A stretch of 47,980 bases of DNA, from positions 1 through 47,980 of the forward strand of contig JANBQC010000114.1 in assembly GCA_027576995.1 (NCBI GenBank). The letters are read 5' to 3'. The position numbers and the translations under genes are program-made. The notes beneath the pieces were generated by a model, which saw only the letters and a program-made list of their open reading frames with translations, was not told where the DNA came from and did not search any database. This DNA is from Dimargaris cristalligena. Taxonomy: Eukaryota > Kickxellomycota > Dimargaritomycetes > Dimargaritales > Dimargaritaceae. Below, in pieces: positions 1-10,700 of the stretch (the stretch's first letter is position 1; each line of letters starts with the position of its first letter).

Positions 1-126
1 TGACATTGCAATTGATAAACTAAGCTAAATATAGTAAAACGGTAGTAATTTGATTAATGGACGTTAGGTACATCATCACCAAAGCTTAAGGGTGTTCAGT
101 ACCTGTCACAATAACAACAATAACTA

Positions 127-199
127 GCTCGTTTGGCTCAGTTGGCAGAGCGTCAGTCTCATAATCTGAAGGTCGGGAGTTCGAGCCTCCCAATGAGCA
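127..199 (+). tRNA. Elongator tRNA-Met (anticodon CAT)
   Basis: The 73 bases fold into a full cloverleaf: acceptor stem GCTCGTT/AATGAGC with one G-T pair, D arm GCTC/GAGC, a seven-base anticodon loop CTCATAA with CAT in the centre, T arm GGGAG/CTCCC around TTCGAGC, and discriminator A. The anticodon arm and variable region are nearly the same as in yeast elongator tRNA-Met. The first base pair is G-C, not the A-U typical of eukaryotic initiator tRNA. There is no intron. The internal A box (TGGCTCAGTTGG) and B box (GTTCGAGCC) for Pol III are both present. Confidence 0.96.
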
Positions 200-205
200 T
201 TAACC

Positions 206-210
206 TTTTT
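206..210 (+). terminator. Pol III T-run terminator of tRNA-Met
   Basis: Five T residues start seven bases after the discriminator base, the usual position of an RNA polymerase III stop signal. A longer T-rich tract follows at about 220-250. Confidence 0.7.
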
Positions 211-648
211 ATAAAGGATATATTTTTTCTGTACTCTGTATTTTTGTTTTTCGTTTTAAGTTGTTTGAAGCATGAATAAAACAATCATGTAGTTCTCGCC
301 CATTTCCCCCAGTAATACTTACTTGAAATATGTAAATATACACCTTACTATTATATGTATGCCCTGCTGAGAATTTCCCTTTATCCAACCGCCCATGTAT
401 AAGCGAGAAGGTGTATCACAATGGTTTAGGAAAGTGGGGAAGCCGGGATATACCAAAAGAAGAACATCGAAACTATGATTAGTTTCATCCTAACATGTGG
501 CCTTTAGGCAGAGCTTCGAGATCGCCAGGACTAATTAATAATCATAATAAATAGGTTTATTGCACCAATAAATTTACAATACACGAAATTCGTAGATATC
601 AATAATTGTTTTGTCTCTAGTGGAGGCGAGGTGGCGATGTAGTGCCGT
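211..648. other. AT-rich spacer, no gene recognised
   Basis: This separates the tRNA from the 3' end of the minus-strand coiled-coil gene. A 27-codon open frame at 397-480 (plus) is basic and starts with ATG, but nothing else supports it. Confidence 0.5.
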
Positions 649-1333
649 TCAACGAAGAGATTCTTGGGCCAGCATTCGGTTAAGGCTGTCTTCTAAAGAC
701 CGGTTTTCATGATCTAGACCTTCGCATTCCTGCTGGGCGCTTTCTAAGCCGACCAAGAGTTCTGAAGGGATAATCACCGATATGAATAATACGTTCCCAA
801 AAGGGTCGAAATTAGTCGATAGTTCTAGATACAGGCGATTGGGAATGGGATTTTACCCCGCCATAGGTTAGATAAGAAATAAGGGGGGGGGGTGATGGGC
901 GAGAGGCCACGAAAACCCGACTATTATTGAAGATTACCATACCTTGAATATCACTTTGAAGGTCAATAGCCCGCCTTAAATTAGCATTTGCATAGCCCAA
1001 TAATGGGACAGGATGGGCGCAGGTGGTGAATAAAATGAGAAGGGCAGAGGAAGGCGTCAGTAAGAAATGAGTCGTGAAGGGTAAGGAAACGCCGTATTTT
1101 CCGAAGCTCCAGGCAGATAATATCGAAGCCGTACGGGGAGAGACGGAATTTATTCGAAAAAAAAATGGCGAGTCGATACTACTAAGGCAGTACACAGGTA
1201 TTGGGGTTGCTATAGCCGGAGGCAATGGGTGGGTGAAGGTTCGCTCGCACGTAACTTACTGTAGGAGTTCCTCACGGGAGAGTCGGCCTAAAGAACGGAG
1301 GCGCGTTTCCACTGACGTCGTTTCGGTGTGCAT
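649..1333 (-). CDS. Short coiled-coil protein (SCOC/Slo1-like), three exons
   Basis: Predicted CDS is complement(join(649..761, 943..974, 1260..1333)), 72 residues. The introns are 285 and 181 nt, with donors GTAAGT and GTATGG and acceptors TTTAAG and CTTCAG; phases agree at both joins. Almost the whole product is one amphipathic helix with leucines at heptad spacing, including REELLQRAIDLQSDIQELL and ENRSLEDSLNRML. Length and the pattern (ILxLQxxLxxL, then an acidic/Asn-rich helix) match the SCOC/DUF2205 family, Golgi-associated small proteins that bind Arl-type GTPases (Slo1 with Arl3 in yeast). The start is the only ATG in frame ahead of the first donor. It is divergent from the TPR gene, with about 600 bp between starts. 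The exon chain is convincing; the family call rests on pattern and size. Other short coiled-coil proteins cannot be excluded. Confidence 0.68.
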
Positions 1334-1927
1334 GGTGTTTAAGAAAAGAGGGAGTCGTCAATGAAGAGAAAGTGAAATGGGAGAGCAGGGGCGTTGTGGT
1401 GTACGCCAAGGGCACCGGTATATGGTGTTGTGGTGTCAATGGAAAAGGTAAACAATAATAAGGTAGAGGGAGAGAGAGGAGGACGCAAGTTTTTGTGGCC
1501 AAGGCTATATTATATATACTACTGCACTTGGGCTAGTAAAGGAAACGAATATAGAACCAAGCCAATCCTTTACAGATGAGCCCTATATATTGGACTATAC
1601 TATGTGCACTCGAAAGGCCCCCGAACCTGACTCTCAAAGAGGGAAGGGGGGAGGTCCCACACCCGCTATTTTCAAGCTTTGCGTCTTGGTTCTCGTCTCT
1701 TCCTCCTCTTCCAATTAACGTTTTCTAAACTATTATACGTCATTGACGCCCTCCCTTCGTTTGACGCATTCCTGTCGTGTATTCTCTCTCATTGGGCCGC
1801 CTAACTACTCGCTCGTCCTTTACTTTGTCTTTCGCAGAGAGCCCTCTTGGCACAGCTTTGTTTTCTGTTTTACTCTCCCCACTACCCACCCCCTGCCCAC
1901 TGCACTGCGCCGCAGAATCCGAACTAC
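1334..1927. promoter_or_regulatory. Divergent promoter region, coiled-coil gene / TPR gene
   Basis: This 594-bp interval lies between two divergently oriented starts. Towards the plus-strand gene it turns pyrimidine-rich (about 1680-1910), as fungal core promoters and leaders often do. I see no convincing TATA box. A short upstream non-coding exon of the TPR gene is possible, because acceptor-like CAG sites follow pyrimidine runs near 1833 and 1915. Confidence 0.4.
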
Positions 1928-3828
1928 ATGCCCAAGGAAGGCCCCGTCGATGAGCCCATGTCGTTGCCGTCACCTAGCGCCTCGGCCGCAGGGGCGGCCT
2001 CCGCCGTGTTCTTCCGGGACGCACGCTTTCTGACCCTCGTTAACCGGCTAGTCCCAGTAAGTAACTTCCCCACCACCCCGCTCCACTACCAGGGCGATTG
2101 CTTCAACAACGAACTCCGACTGGAAGCGGCCCATGGTAAGTTTTACAATATTCTCTTCCATGCTCCCTCTACATTACCTCTGGTTTCCGGCCTTTATCTT
2201 CACGGCTACACCTTATCGGTCTAATGCCTATAGTGAATACTCTCCTCCCCAATGTGGAAGTCACCTGGACTCTTAGCTAACCCAGTGCCCCTCCCGGTCT
2301 GCTTTTATCTTGGATTCACCCTATGTTTGTGTTTTGCTGTCTTTAAAATCAACCACAGGTTTCAATCGGGATTTGGCTGACCCCGCTTCGTCCTCGTCAC
2401 CGGCGACCGCCTCGCGTCGACCGACCGACCTGACTGACAAGTTATACGATATGCGTAATCCTGCTTATGTTGCCAACACTATTTTGACCTATGATTTGAA
2501 CGAATTCGCCCGGTTTCTCGATAGCAATGCCACCAGTTTATCACGTAACGAGCCCGACTACTTGACCCTACGCCAGCTACAGGATTCCGATCGGGCACGC
2601 TCTAGGTAGGTGTAGCACCCACCCCTCACCCTTCTCTCTTTTTCTTTGATTGGTCAACCGGTTTCTTTATCATCAGTCCTGATTATTTCCTCAAGTGCCC
2701 CTTCAATTTGAAAGCAGGGGAAAATATTCTCGATCTTACGGCTACTGGGAATGTCCCCTCCATAGTCCTTGAAATACTCATGTCGGAGACTTTAATAAGT
2801 TTTTCTAAAATGAATTCCCGATTATTCATTACTCACTGACCTTCCTGTTCTGTTCATTCCCTTGGATCATCCCTAATAGTCTCGAGCACGCCAATATCTT
2901 TTTCGATCAAGGCAACTTCAAAGAAGCCCTCGTGGAAGCCAACCGAGCGGTAAGATTACGGGCCGACTATATTGAAGCCTACCTCACCCGCACCCAACTG
3001 CTTTACCACGATCAACAGTACGAAGCGGCCTTTGCCGACCTTGACCGAGTATTCCGACTCGAAAAAGACCACCCCCAAGCGACCACCCTAGCCCGCCAAT
3101 TCTCTAATCGGATGCCCCGAACCCAACACACCGCGAAAGCTCAGGCGCTGGGACAGTCGCTAGTACTCAAGGATTTACTGTTTGATCCTGTAGTAGCACA
3201 ACATCCCACCAATAAGGAAATTATCCACCTGGGCCACCGGAGCAGCACCAGCAGCAGCAGCCGTATGAGTAGTAGTAGAAAACATAAAAAGAGGGACTCT
3301 GAAAAGGAGGTGGCTGTTTCGTCGTCATCCAATATAATCCAATCAGGAAATGGACAGCATCGCCCCATGCAGCCATCGGGTGGTAGTGTGGAGCACTCTA
3401 GATTATCGGAACAGCTGACCCGACGGAAACGTAATTACAGCCCCAGCCCCAGTCGGAGTCGAGACCGAAGCCAAAGTCGACCAGGACGTTCAAGACGGCG
3501 CCGAAGTCCAAGTCCTACCCCCAGTCAGTATAGCCGCTCTCGTCGTCGTCATCGTTATAGTCGTCACCACAACGGCAACGGTGACCCAAGTCATAGTCGG
3601 CTTCGCTCATACTCACGCCCCCGCTCGCGATCCCCTTCTCGTTCGCGTTTGCATAAACACCGCCATGAGAAATCCCGGGCCGATGAATCCTCCCATGCGA
3701 CAACAACCCACCACCACCGCCGATGGCGAATCCGTTTACCCAGTCGGCGGCGGTCCCGCTCACCTTCCCCGACTTTATCGTCCCGCCAAAAGGCCCGGTC
3801 CCGTCGAACCCATAGTCCCCGGTCATAA
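1928..3828 (+). CDS. TPR protein with C-terminal RS domain, TTC14-like
   Basis: Predicted CDS is join(1928..2135, 2359..2605, 2880..3828), 467 residues; phases 1 and 2 match at the joins. Residues about 152-225 form a TPR pair (EHANIFFDQGNFKEALVEAN, then a second helix pair with YEAAFADLDRVFRLEKDHPQ). The helical segment before it and the Ser/Arg-rich tail (about 285-467, many RS, SPSP and RRRSRSPSP blocks) give the same order as the C-terminal half of TTC14. The S1 RNA-binding domain of animal TTC14 is not seen. RS tails usually direct proteins to nuclear speckles and splicing factors, so a role in RNA processing is inferred. A 36-nt in-frame segment at 2057-2092 has GT...CAG ends and might be removed too (455 residues). 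The start ATG is at MPKEGPVDEP; the open frame continues upstream without another ATG. Confidence 0.62.
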
Positions 3829-4724
3829 TAATAGACCCCAACCGCGGGTCTGATCCGCAGTTGGTTGGTTCTGAACTAAGCGTTCACTTCCGAGACCATT
3901 TTTAGGCTATTTTGGTATGCCTGCGGCACTCCTTTATTATTATTTCAGCGAATATAAACCATTAACCAATTCGAGTTATAGTTCCGAAATTCGCTAGGTA
4001 TTTCTCCGAATAAACGTGAAACCTTAAACTAACTCACCAGAAGAGGTTTCTTTCATTTTTCATTCGCATCGTTATGTATATTTATACTATCCTAAACCCA
4101 CTCATACTTGGCTATCAATTAAATGTCAAATATAAAAAACTTTGTTGAAAAAATTTTGTACAGTCAAATATTTGTATGAGGGAGCAAAAGTAGAGCAGTA
4201 GCTGAATATCGAATCCAGGCCATGGTAGAGTGTAAATAATAAATGTATAAAAAAAAATTAGCCGCAGTAGCCTTCAGGGCCACCCAAGATAACAGTAAAA
4301 TAAAGAGGAGAGAGAGGTGAAGAGAGATGGAATATGCGAGGCGAAGAGATAGAGAATGTGAGGAAAAGAGCAATTGGGTCTCTTATAAATGTGTATAAAT
4401 TTTTGTAAAGATCAAAATAAAAAATAATATAAAAAACAACAACGATGCGCGGGTGGGAGAGAATTGATACGGGATGAAATGGTCGGGAAAATACGACCTT
4501 ATGATACGACAACACTTACAAATGTTAATATATATATATAATAGGTATATATAGAGAGTGTGGGGCGTGAAAATACGGATGATGGTGGTGTATTCATAAA
4601 GACACTTTGAAACCAACCGCCATGGGCACAAGTCGACCCTGTAAAAAAATTGTTAAGATAAAGATCAAGAATGGGGGTGGTCGGGTAAACCTACTAGTTT
4701 AGGTCCATTTTTGATAGATGACGC
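3829..4724. other. Convergent 3' region, AT-rich, no gene seen
   Basis: This 0.9-kb stretch lies between the stops of the TPR gene (+) and the adenylate cyclase (-). It is AT-rich with poly-A/T runs and a TA microsatellite at about 4530-4543. It probably holds both 3' UTRs and polyadenylation signals (an AATAAA-like motif on the minus side near 4415). Open frames here are low-complexity and have no coding signature. Confidence 0.5.
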
Positions 4725-7700
4725 CTAAGCTTCAGTTTCGCTTGACCATTCCGCCCCTTCTCCGTGACCGCCGTCATCCTGGCCCTGCTCTTGATCCTGG
4801 CCTTGGTCTTCGTCGTGGTCATTCGACCCTTCCACCACCTCCACTTTATCGAGCTGGCCCACCCCCGTCATAAATTTACCGGGATCGGCCTGCACCATAT
4901 TCATAAACAAATCCAACGCCGCTTGCAAATATTCCGGATGCTGGGTGAATACGGCGGGTGCGTCTTCGAGCACTTTGAGGGCCCCTGCTGACTGTTGGGA
5001 GTATAAACTACGCGTGGCATGGTCGATACGGGTGATAAGGTTGTCGGCCGCACGGAGGAGGTCGGGTTCGTGGAGGGACTGGGCCGGGCCACTGAACCGG
5101 TAGGGCTCAAAAGGACGATGGCTTGACGTATCGGACTTTGATTGGGCATTGGCAGAGAGGTGGTCGTTAATGAAGAATTGGGAAAGGCGTTCCACTCGGA
5201 AACAAATCTGTTCCAAATGCCATAGTGATTCCCGACTGATAAGGTGTGAGGTAGGCGAAGGTGACTCAACGATCGGAGCCCCGAAAGAACCGCTCAAGCG
5301 ATCGAATCCACCGTTGGAGCCACCCAGCATACTGATGGATGAACCATTATGTATCATTAAGCTGGCCCGATTACCCGTCGACTGGCTTAACCCTCCACCG
5401 CTCGTGCTGCCGCTTTGACTCGCATTTAAGGCAAACGGGGGTGAGCCGTACACGCTTCCCACCCCGGACGATACCTGGTAGTTGGATAAACTGCGGTTGC
5501 GGCGGTGCAGGGGTTGCGATGGAATGCCCACGATACTGGTACGTAGGGCCGAAAATTCCGGAGATAGGCCTGGCAGGGTATCCACGGGGGGGCGGACAAT
5601 AATCCGCGGACCGGAAGATGGGGAAATGGTGGGTAACTCGGACCCCTCTACTAGGGTGGACAGGTCGGATTTGTCGCGCTGGGAACGTAGCCGGGGAGAG
5701 TTATTAAGCGATAAGCTGGGTGGGGTCAGGTTGTCCACCGACTTGAAGGAAATAGGCGTGACCGTGCTGATTCTACCTCCAACTCCGGTGGATGAGTCTC
5801 CGGATCCACTAGGCTGGGAGGGCGCGGCTGTGGTCGTAGTAGGGAACGTAGCGGTTGAGGCATCGCCCATGGGTAGTAAATTCGGCATCCCTGATGCAGT
5901 CGATGTACCCGTGACGGGTGTATTCGCACCGGTCGTATTAGTCGCCATACTAGGGGCCCCAGTCGAGCCAGGAGTGGCCGCCCCGATTTCAACCGCCCCA
6001 GTCACTGTACCCCCTTCAACCTGAGCTGCTCCCACCGCGGTTCCAGCGGCGGGTGGATTCGCCAACTCCGCCTTTTGCTTCTCGAATTCCAAACGTCCCG
6101 CCAAATCCTTAGGGTAAGCCAACACCAAAGTTTCTGGGGTTTCCAATCCCTTCAGGCGCCGTTCCCCTTTCAGAATCATATTCAGGCCTAGTTTGTTTAA
6201 GCCCTGGATATCCCGAATGACCTGTTCGCGGGTGACTTTGGCGAAGGTATTGTTTAAATGGGCGGTAGCGGAGAGAGCGGCGATGGAGGTATTGGAAGCG
6301 ATGGATGACGAATGGCTACCACTGATGGGGTGGTGTATGCCGCTGATACTGGCTATACTATCCCCACCAGCACCGGGAGTAGCAACAGTATTAGCTGCAC
6401 CCACACCTGGGGCACTGCTAATGCTACCATTACTACTATTAACCAGCCCATTCTGACTCATAAACGTCGACCCCGAGGTATCAAACATATTCATATTAAA
6501 TATGATTTCCGAAACCACGTCCTGGCTTACGTAGATTTGACCCCCGTCGGCAGCACCGCAAATTCGGGCTGTTCGGTTGACCATGGGTCCGAAATAGTCC
6601 ATCCGTTTAGTTACGGGGTCTTCCTCGCACACGGGGGAACCCCAATGCACGCCCATTCGTACCCATAAACCGCGGTAAATGAGTTGATTCGCATCGGTCG
6701 GGGAATAGATTTCGCGTCCGTCGGCGGAGTCGAGGATCTCCTGGGGCCAGTCGGCCTTGAGGAGTTGGAGTTGGACGGAAAGGCACCAGTGGAGGGCGGA
6801 GGGGACGGTGGCGAAGGACACCATGAATGCATCCCCTTCGGTTTTGACTTCGTAGCCACCGATGGTACGGAGCTCGCGACGCATGATGTGATTGTGGACC
6901 CGGATGGCCGACCGCATGGCCACGGGGATGGTTTCCCAGAGGAAGGTGGAGTTTTTGATGTCGGTGAACACCAGGGCTACGTCACCCGTCGGGGGCTCGA
7001 CTTCCCGGTCAAGACGGGCCAGAGTAGAATCGGCGGGTAAGTCGTCCTTGGCGCCCCGCCGGGCCCGACTAATCACAGTGGGAGGCATGGAAGGCATATG
7101 GGATGGAACGTGGGCGAGTAGAGCCCCAATACCGTTGGGGTCATCTTTGAGGTCACCCAGGGAGAATTTACCCCAGTTGGCGGGGAGGACGCGGGACCGG
7201 GCGTTGCGGTTACGGAGGCTCGTCGCTTGGCGACACAGGTCGCGCATACCCAGCACCATGACCATGAGTGATTTATCGGCACCGTAGGATATGGCGTAAT
7301 CGCGCAATTTCTGGGCGGCCAGGTTCATGTCATGGCGTAACGTCCGGGCCACATCGACCGCCATTTGGTGTGACAGATAATCCCATAGACCACGACTCGC
7401 AATAATCAGGAACTCGTCCTCCTCGGTGACTTCGAGGTGATAGACACTGGGGTTAGCGTTCACGTAGGGCAGGAGGTGGAAGTACCCGAACGACCGTGTC
7501 ACTTCCACTTCACCCTGGACCAGCCCCTCCTGTGAAATGTACCCGCCCGCTTCTCGGATACGCGTCACTTCGTCGGGGTTAGCCGGGGTGTGTTTATCCG
7601 ACAACAGCTCGGCCCGCCCTTTACGTGACGCCACGGCCATGATATTGCCCACGTTGGCCAGGTACACGTTATTGCCAACGAAGTAGGCAAACAGGGCACT

Positions 7701-10700
7701 GGCCCCCAGTTTGGAGTCGTCCCCACTGCTTCGTTCAGTATGGCTACCCAGGTGTTTATTCAGAGCCAGGAAAGCCCGCCGTAAAGCGGCAGGGGGGGCT
7801 TCGTCGCTGCGTAATTTGTCCAGCTCGGCTTTGAGAATCGGGGCCACCTGGTCGTTCAAGCAGGCAAACAAGCGCGAACCACCTCCTTCCTCGCCGCTTA
7901 GCTTATCGGCATCGGTAATCCCATTCCCGCCGTGATTGTTCGGGAGGTTTCTACCTGGGGTGGCTGAAGCGGAGTTAGTCGAGGGGGACGGACTATCGAA
8001 CAGACCAAAGAGCGACTCGTCCATCCGACCTCTAAAACTTGGCACCACGAAATCCCACAGGCACAAATTTTCGTCGGGCCCCAATTTATCCGCCATGCCG
8101 TACTGGATCGAGTCTACTACCGACGGCGTCGTTCGCACACGCCTCGTCGCCGTCTGGTCCGGCGGACTCACCACCATGGTCACATCCATCAACCCCAACA
8201 CCCGCAGGCTCGTCAATGCCCTAAAGTGGGCCAAGTCACGGTCGTGTTTCCCGTGGGGGGCGACCACGTCCATGTGGCTGCGTTTAATTTCCAAGCGCTT
8301 GTTGTTGGATAAGTTGAGGTACTGGAGGTCGAGATTCCAGTTCCAATTCCAATCGTACGGCCAGTTGGAGATGTTGTAGCGGAGCGTATTGCTACCCGCG
8401 TCGAGTACCGTGAGTTTGCCGATTTTGCCCAGTTCCGCAGGCAGGGTCTGGAGTTTGTTCGCGTTGACGTGGAGAACCCGGAGGGCACGAAGACGGTCCA
8501 GGTCCTCCCCAGGTAGGGTGGCGATTTGGGTACCCGATAGATACAACTCCACCAAATTGGTGTGGTGGTAAAAGGCGCCTGCGGGGATTTCGTAGATCTG
8601 TTCATTGAAGGATAAATTGAGGATCCGCAGTTCCTCAAGATACGTCAGGGGGGTGAAAATTTCCTCGTTGAAGTAATTACCTCCCATACGGAGATCCATC
8701 AGGGTTTGGCAGAGCGGGGGTACGTTGCCCGCTAACGAGGTTCGATTAATTCCATTGGCATTGTTGCCGTTATCGTCACCATTGCCTTCCAGATCAGCGT
8801 CGAACTGACTTTGCGAGCGACTCAGAGTACGATTAATACCATTGGCACCCGTAATAGCGGAAATCCGACTGACCCGACCGGACGCCGTTTCATCGAGGGA
8901 GGATTTACGGTAGCCGCCGTAGTCGCGGACATGATGTCCCTTACCACCGGGTAAGACGGAGCGCCGCCGCTGATTGTCATCCATCGCCAGCGGAGAGGAT
9001 ACTGCCCCCGCGCCTGGACCGACTCCGCCGGTAAGAAGCGGGGATGGGAATGCTGCCGCTGCCGAACGGCTTCGTTCGAGCTGCGACGGATGGGGGAAAA
9101 ACTCGAGTAAGTTGGAACTTATGTTGAGCGTTCGAAGTTTCGGCGCCATCCAAATATCGACAAAGAGCGACTTGATGTTATTACTATGTACATCCAATAT
9201 TTCCAGTCGGGGCAGGCCGGCCACCTCCACGGGGAGCGATGTCAGATTATTGTTGGTACACGCCAGATGCCTTAGTCGGGATAGTTGGCCAATCGATTTG
9301 GGGAGGGAGGTCAGGTGGTTGTTGTTGATTTCGACATGCTGCAAGGAGGGTAAGAATGTAAACAGGTCGGCGGACAGTTCGTTGATTTGGCAGTGGGACA
9401 GTTTAAGGTGGACCAAGGTGTGGGAGGCGTCCCGCAGGAAAAAGTTGGTTAAGTGACTCTTGGCCAGCGACAAGTCCTTCAGGGCTTGGAAATCGCCGCT
9501 CAGTTTGGACAGGGAGTTGTGGTCACAGTACAGGATTTGTAGACGGGGGAGGCGGGAGAGAATCATGATATCCTGAATATGGTTCCGCCGCACGTCCAGT
9601 TTCTCGAGGCGTCGGAGATTTTTAAAGGTCACCGGGAGGGCCCCCGTCAAGCGATTGCAGAGGAACGACAGGTTACGTAAATCCTTTAGCTGGCCAATGC
9701 TTTCGGGGATGGCTGGGATGAAATTGAAGGACAAATCCAGCTGGGTCAGGGTTGTGATTTCACACAGCACTTCGGGGAAATTGGTGAGATTATTGTTGGA
9801 CAGGATGAGCCGGCGCAAAGTCTTGAAACGGGCGAAAGTGGGTGGGATACTCTGGAGGCGATTATTACGAATCAGCAGATCCTGGAGATTGCGCAGCTCC
9901 TCTAGGTGCGCATCGTTCAAGTGGTGGAATTCATTGCCGGATAGATCCAGTAAAATCAGACTACTGATGTAGCGTATGCTCTGGGGTACCCGGCGGTACT
10001 GACAGGTGGCCAGCCGAAGCTCGCGCAATTCGGTACAGAGCTGGGTGAAATCGGTGGGTAGGTCAATTTTGAGGTTCTTGGATAGATTCAGGTAGAGGAT
10101 TTTACTCGGATCGTGGTAGAGGGACACCGGGATAGTCTGCAAGCGATGGCCCTTGAGGTCGATTTGGCGTCCGGCGTGAATTAAGTGGTCCAAATTGGCC
10201 GACACGCTGGGGATGGCCGCTTCAATTAGGGTGAATTGGCATAGATAGGTGTTGTCTTCCCGCATATGGGCCGATAGGTTGTCCTCCCGCGTATACCCCA
10301 TTTGCTCCAAGTAGTCCCGTAGCATTAGTACGGGTTTTTCGGAAGCGCGGAGGGTCCGCTCCAATGAGTTGGCCTTTTTCACGTACAAACAGTACTTGGA
10401 TGAGTTCTCGATGTAGAACTTCTTGGCGGCTAACTGAATAATTTCGGCCGATGTGGAATTGAGGCGACAAGCCACGGTACAGAATGTCAGATCCCGACGG
10501 TAAATACGGAGGTAATATGCTGTATCATCCACCTCGGGTTCGCCCTCCTCCTCGCTGCCATCGTCTAGCCCGGCCTCATTATCGGGACCCTCGGGCCCAC
10601 CCGGAAGGATGGCCCATGAATCGGGCGGGGCCCATAACTCGGGGGACTCTGCACCACCGTCGCCGTCGGAACCCCCGAAGAAATCACGGGGCCCTCCAAC

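Noticed and set aside
397..480. 27-codon plus-strand frame starting MYKREGVSQW
   Set aside because: Short, with no conserved motif and no splice partner; cannot be told from chance.
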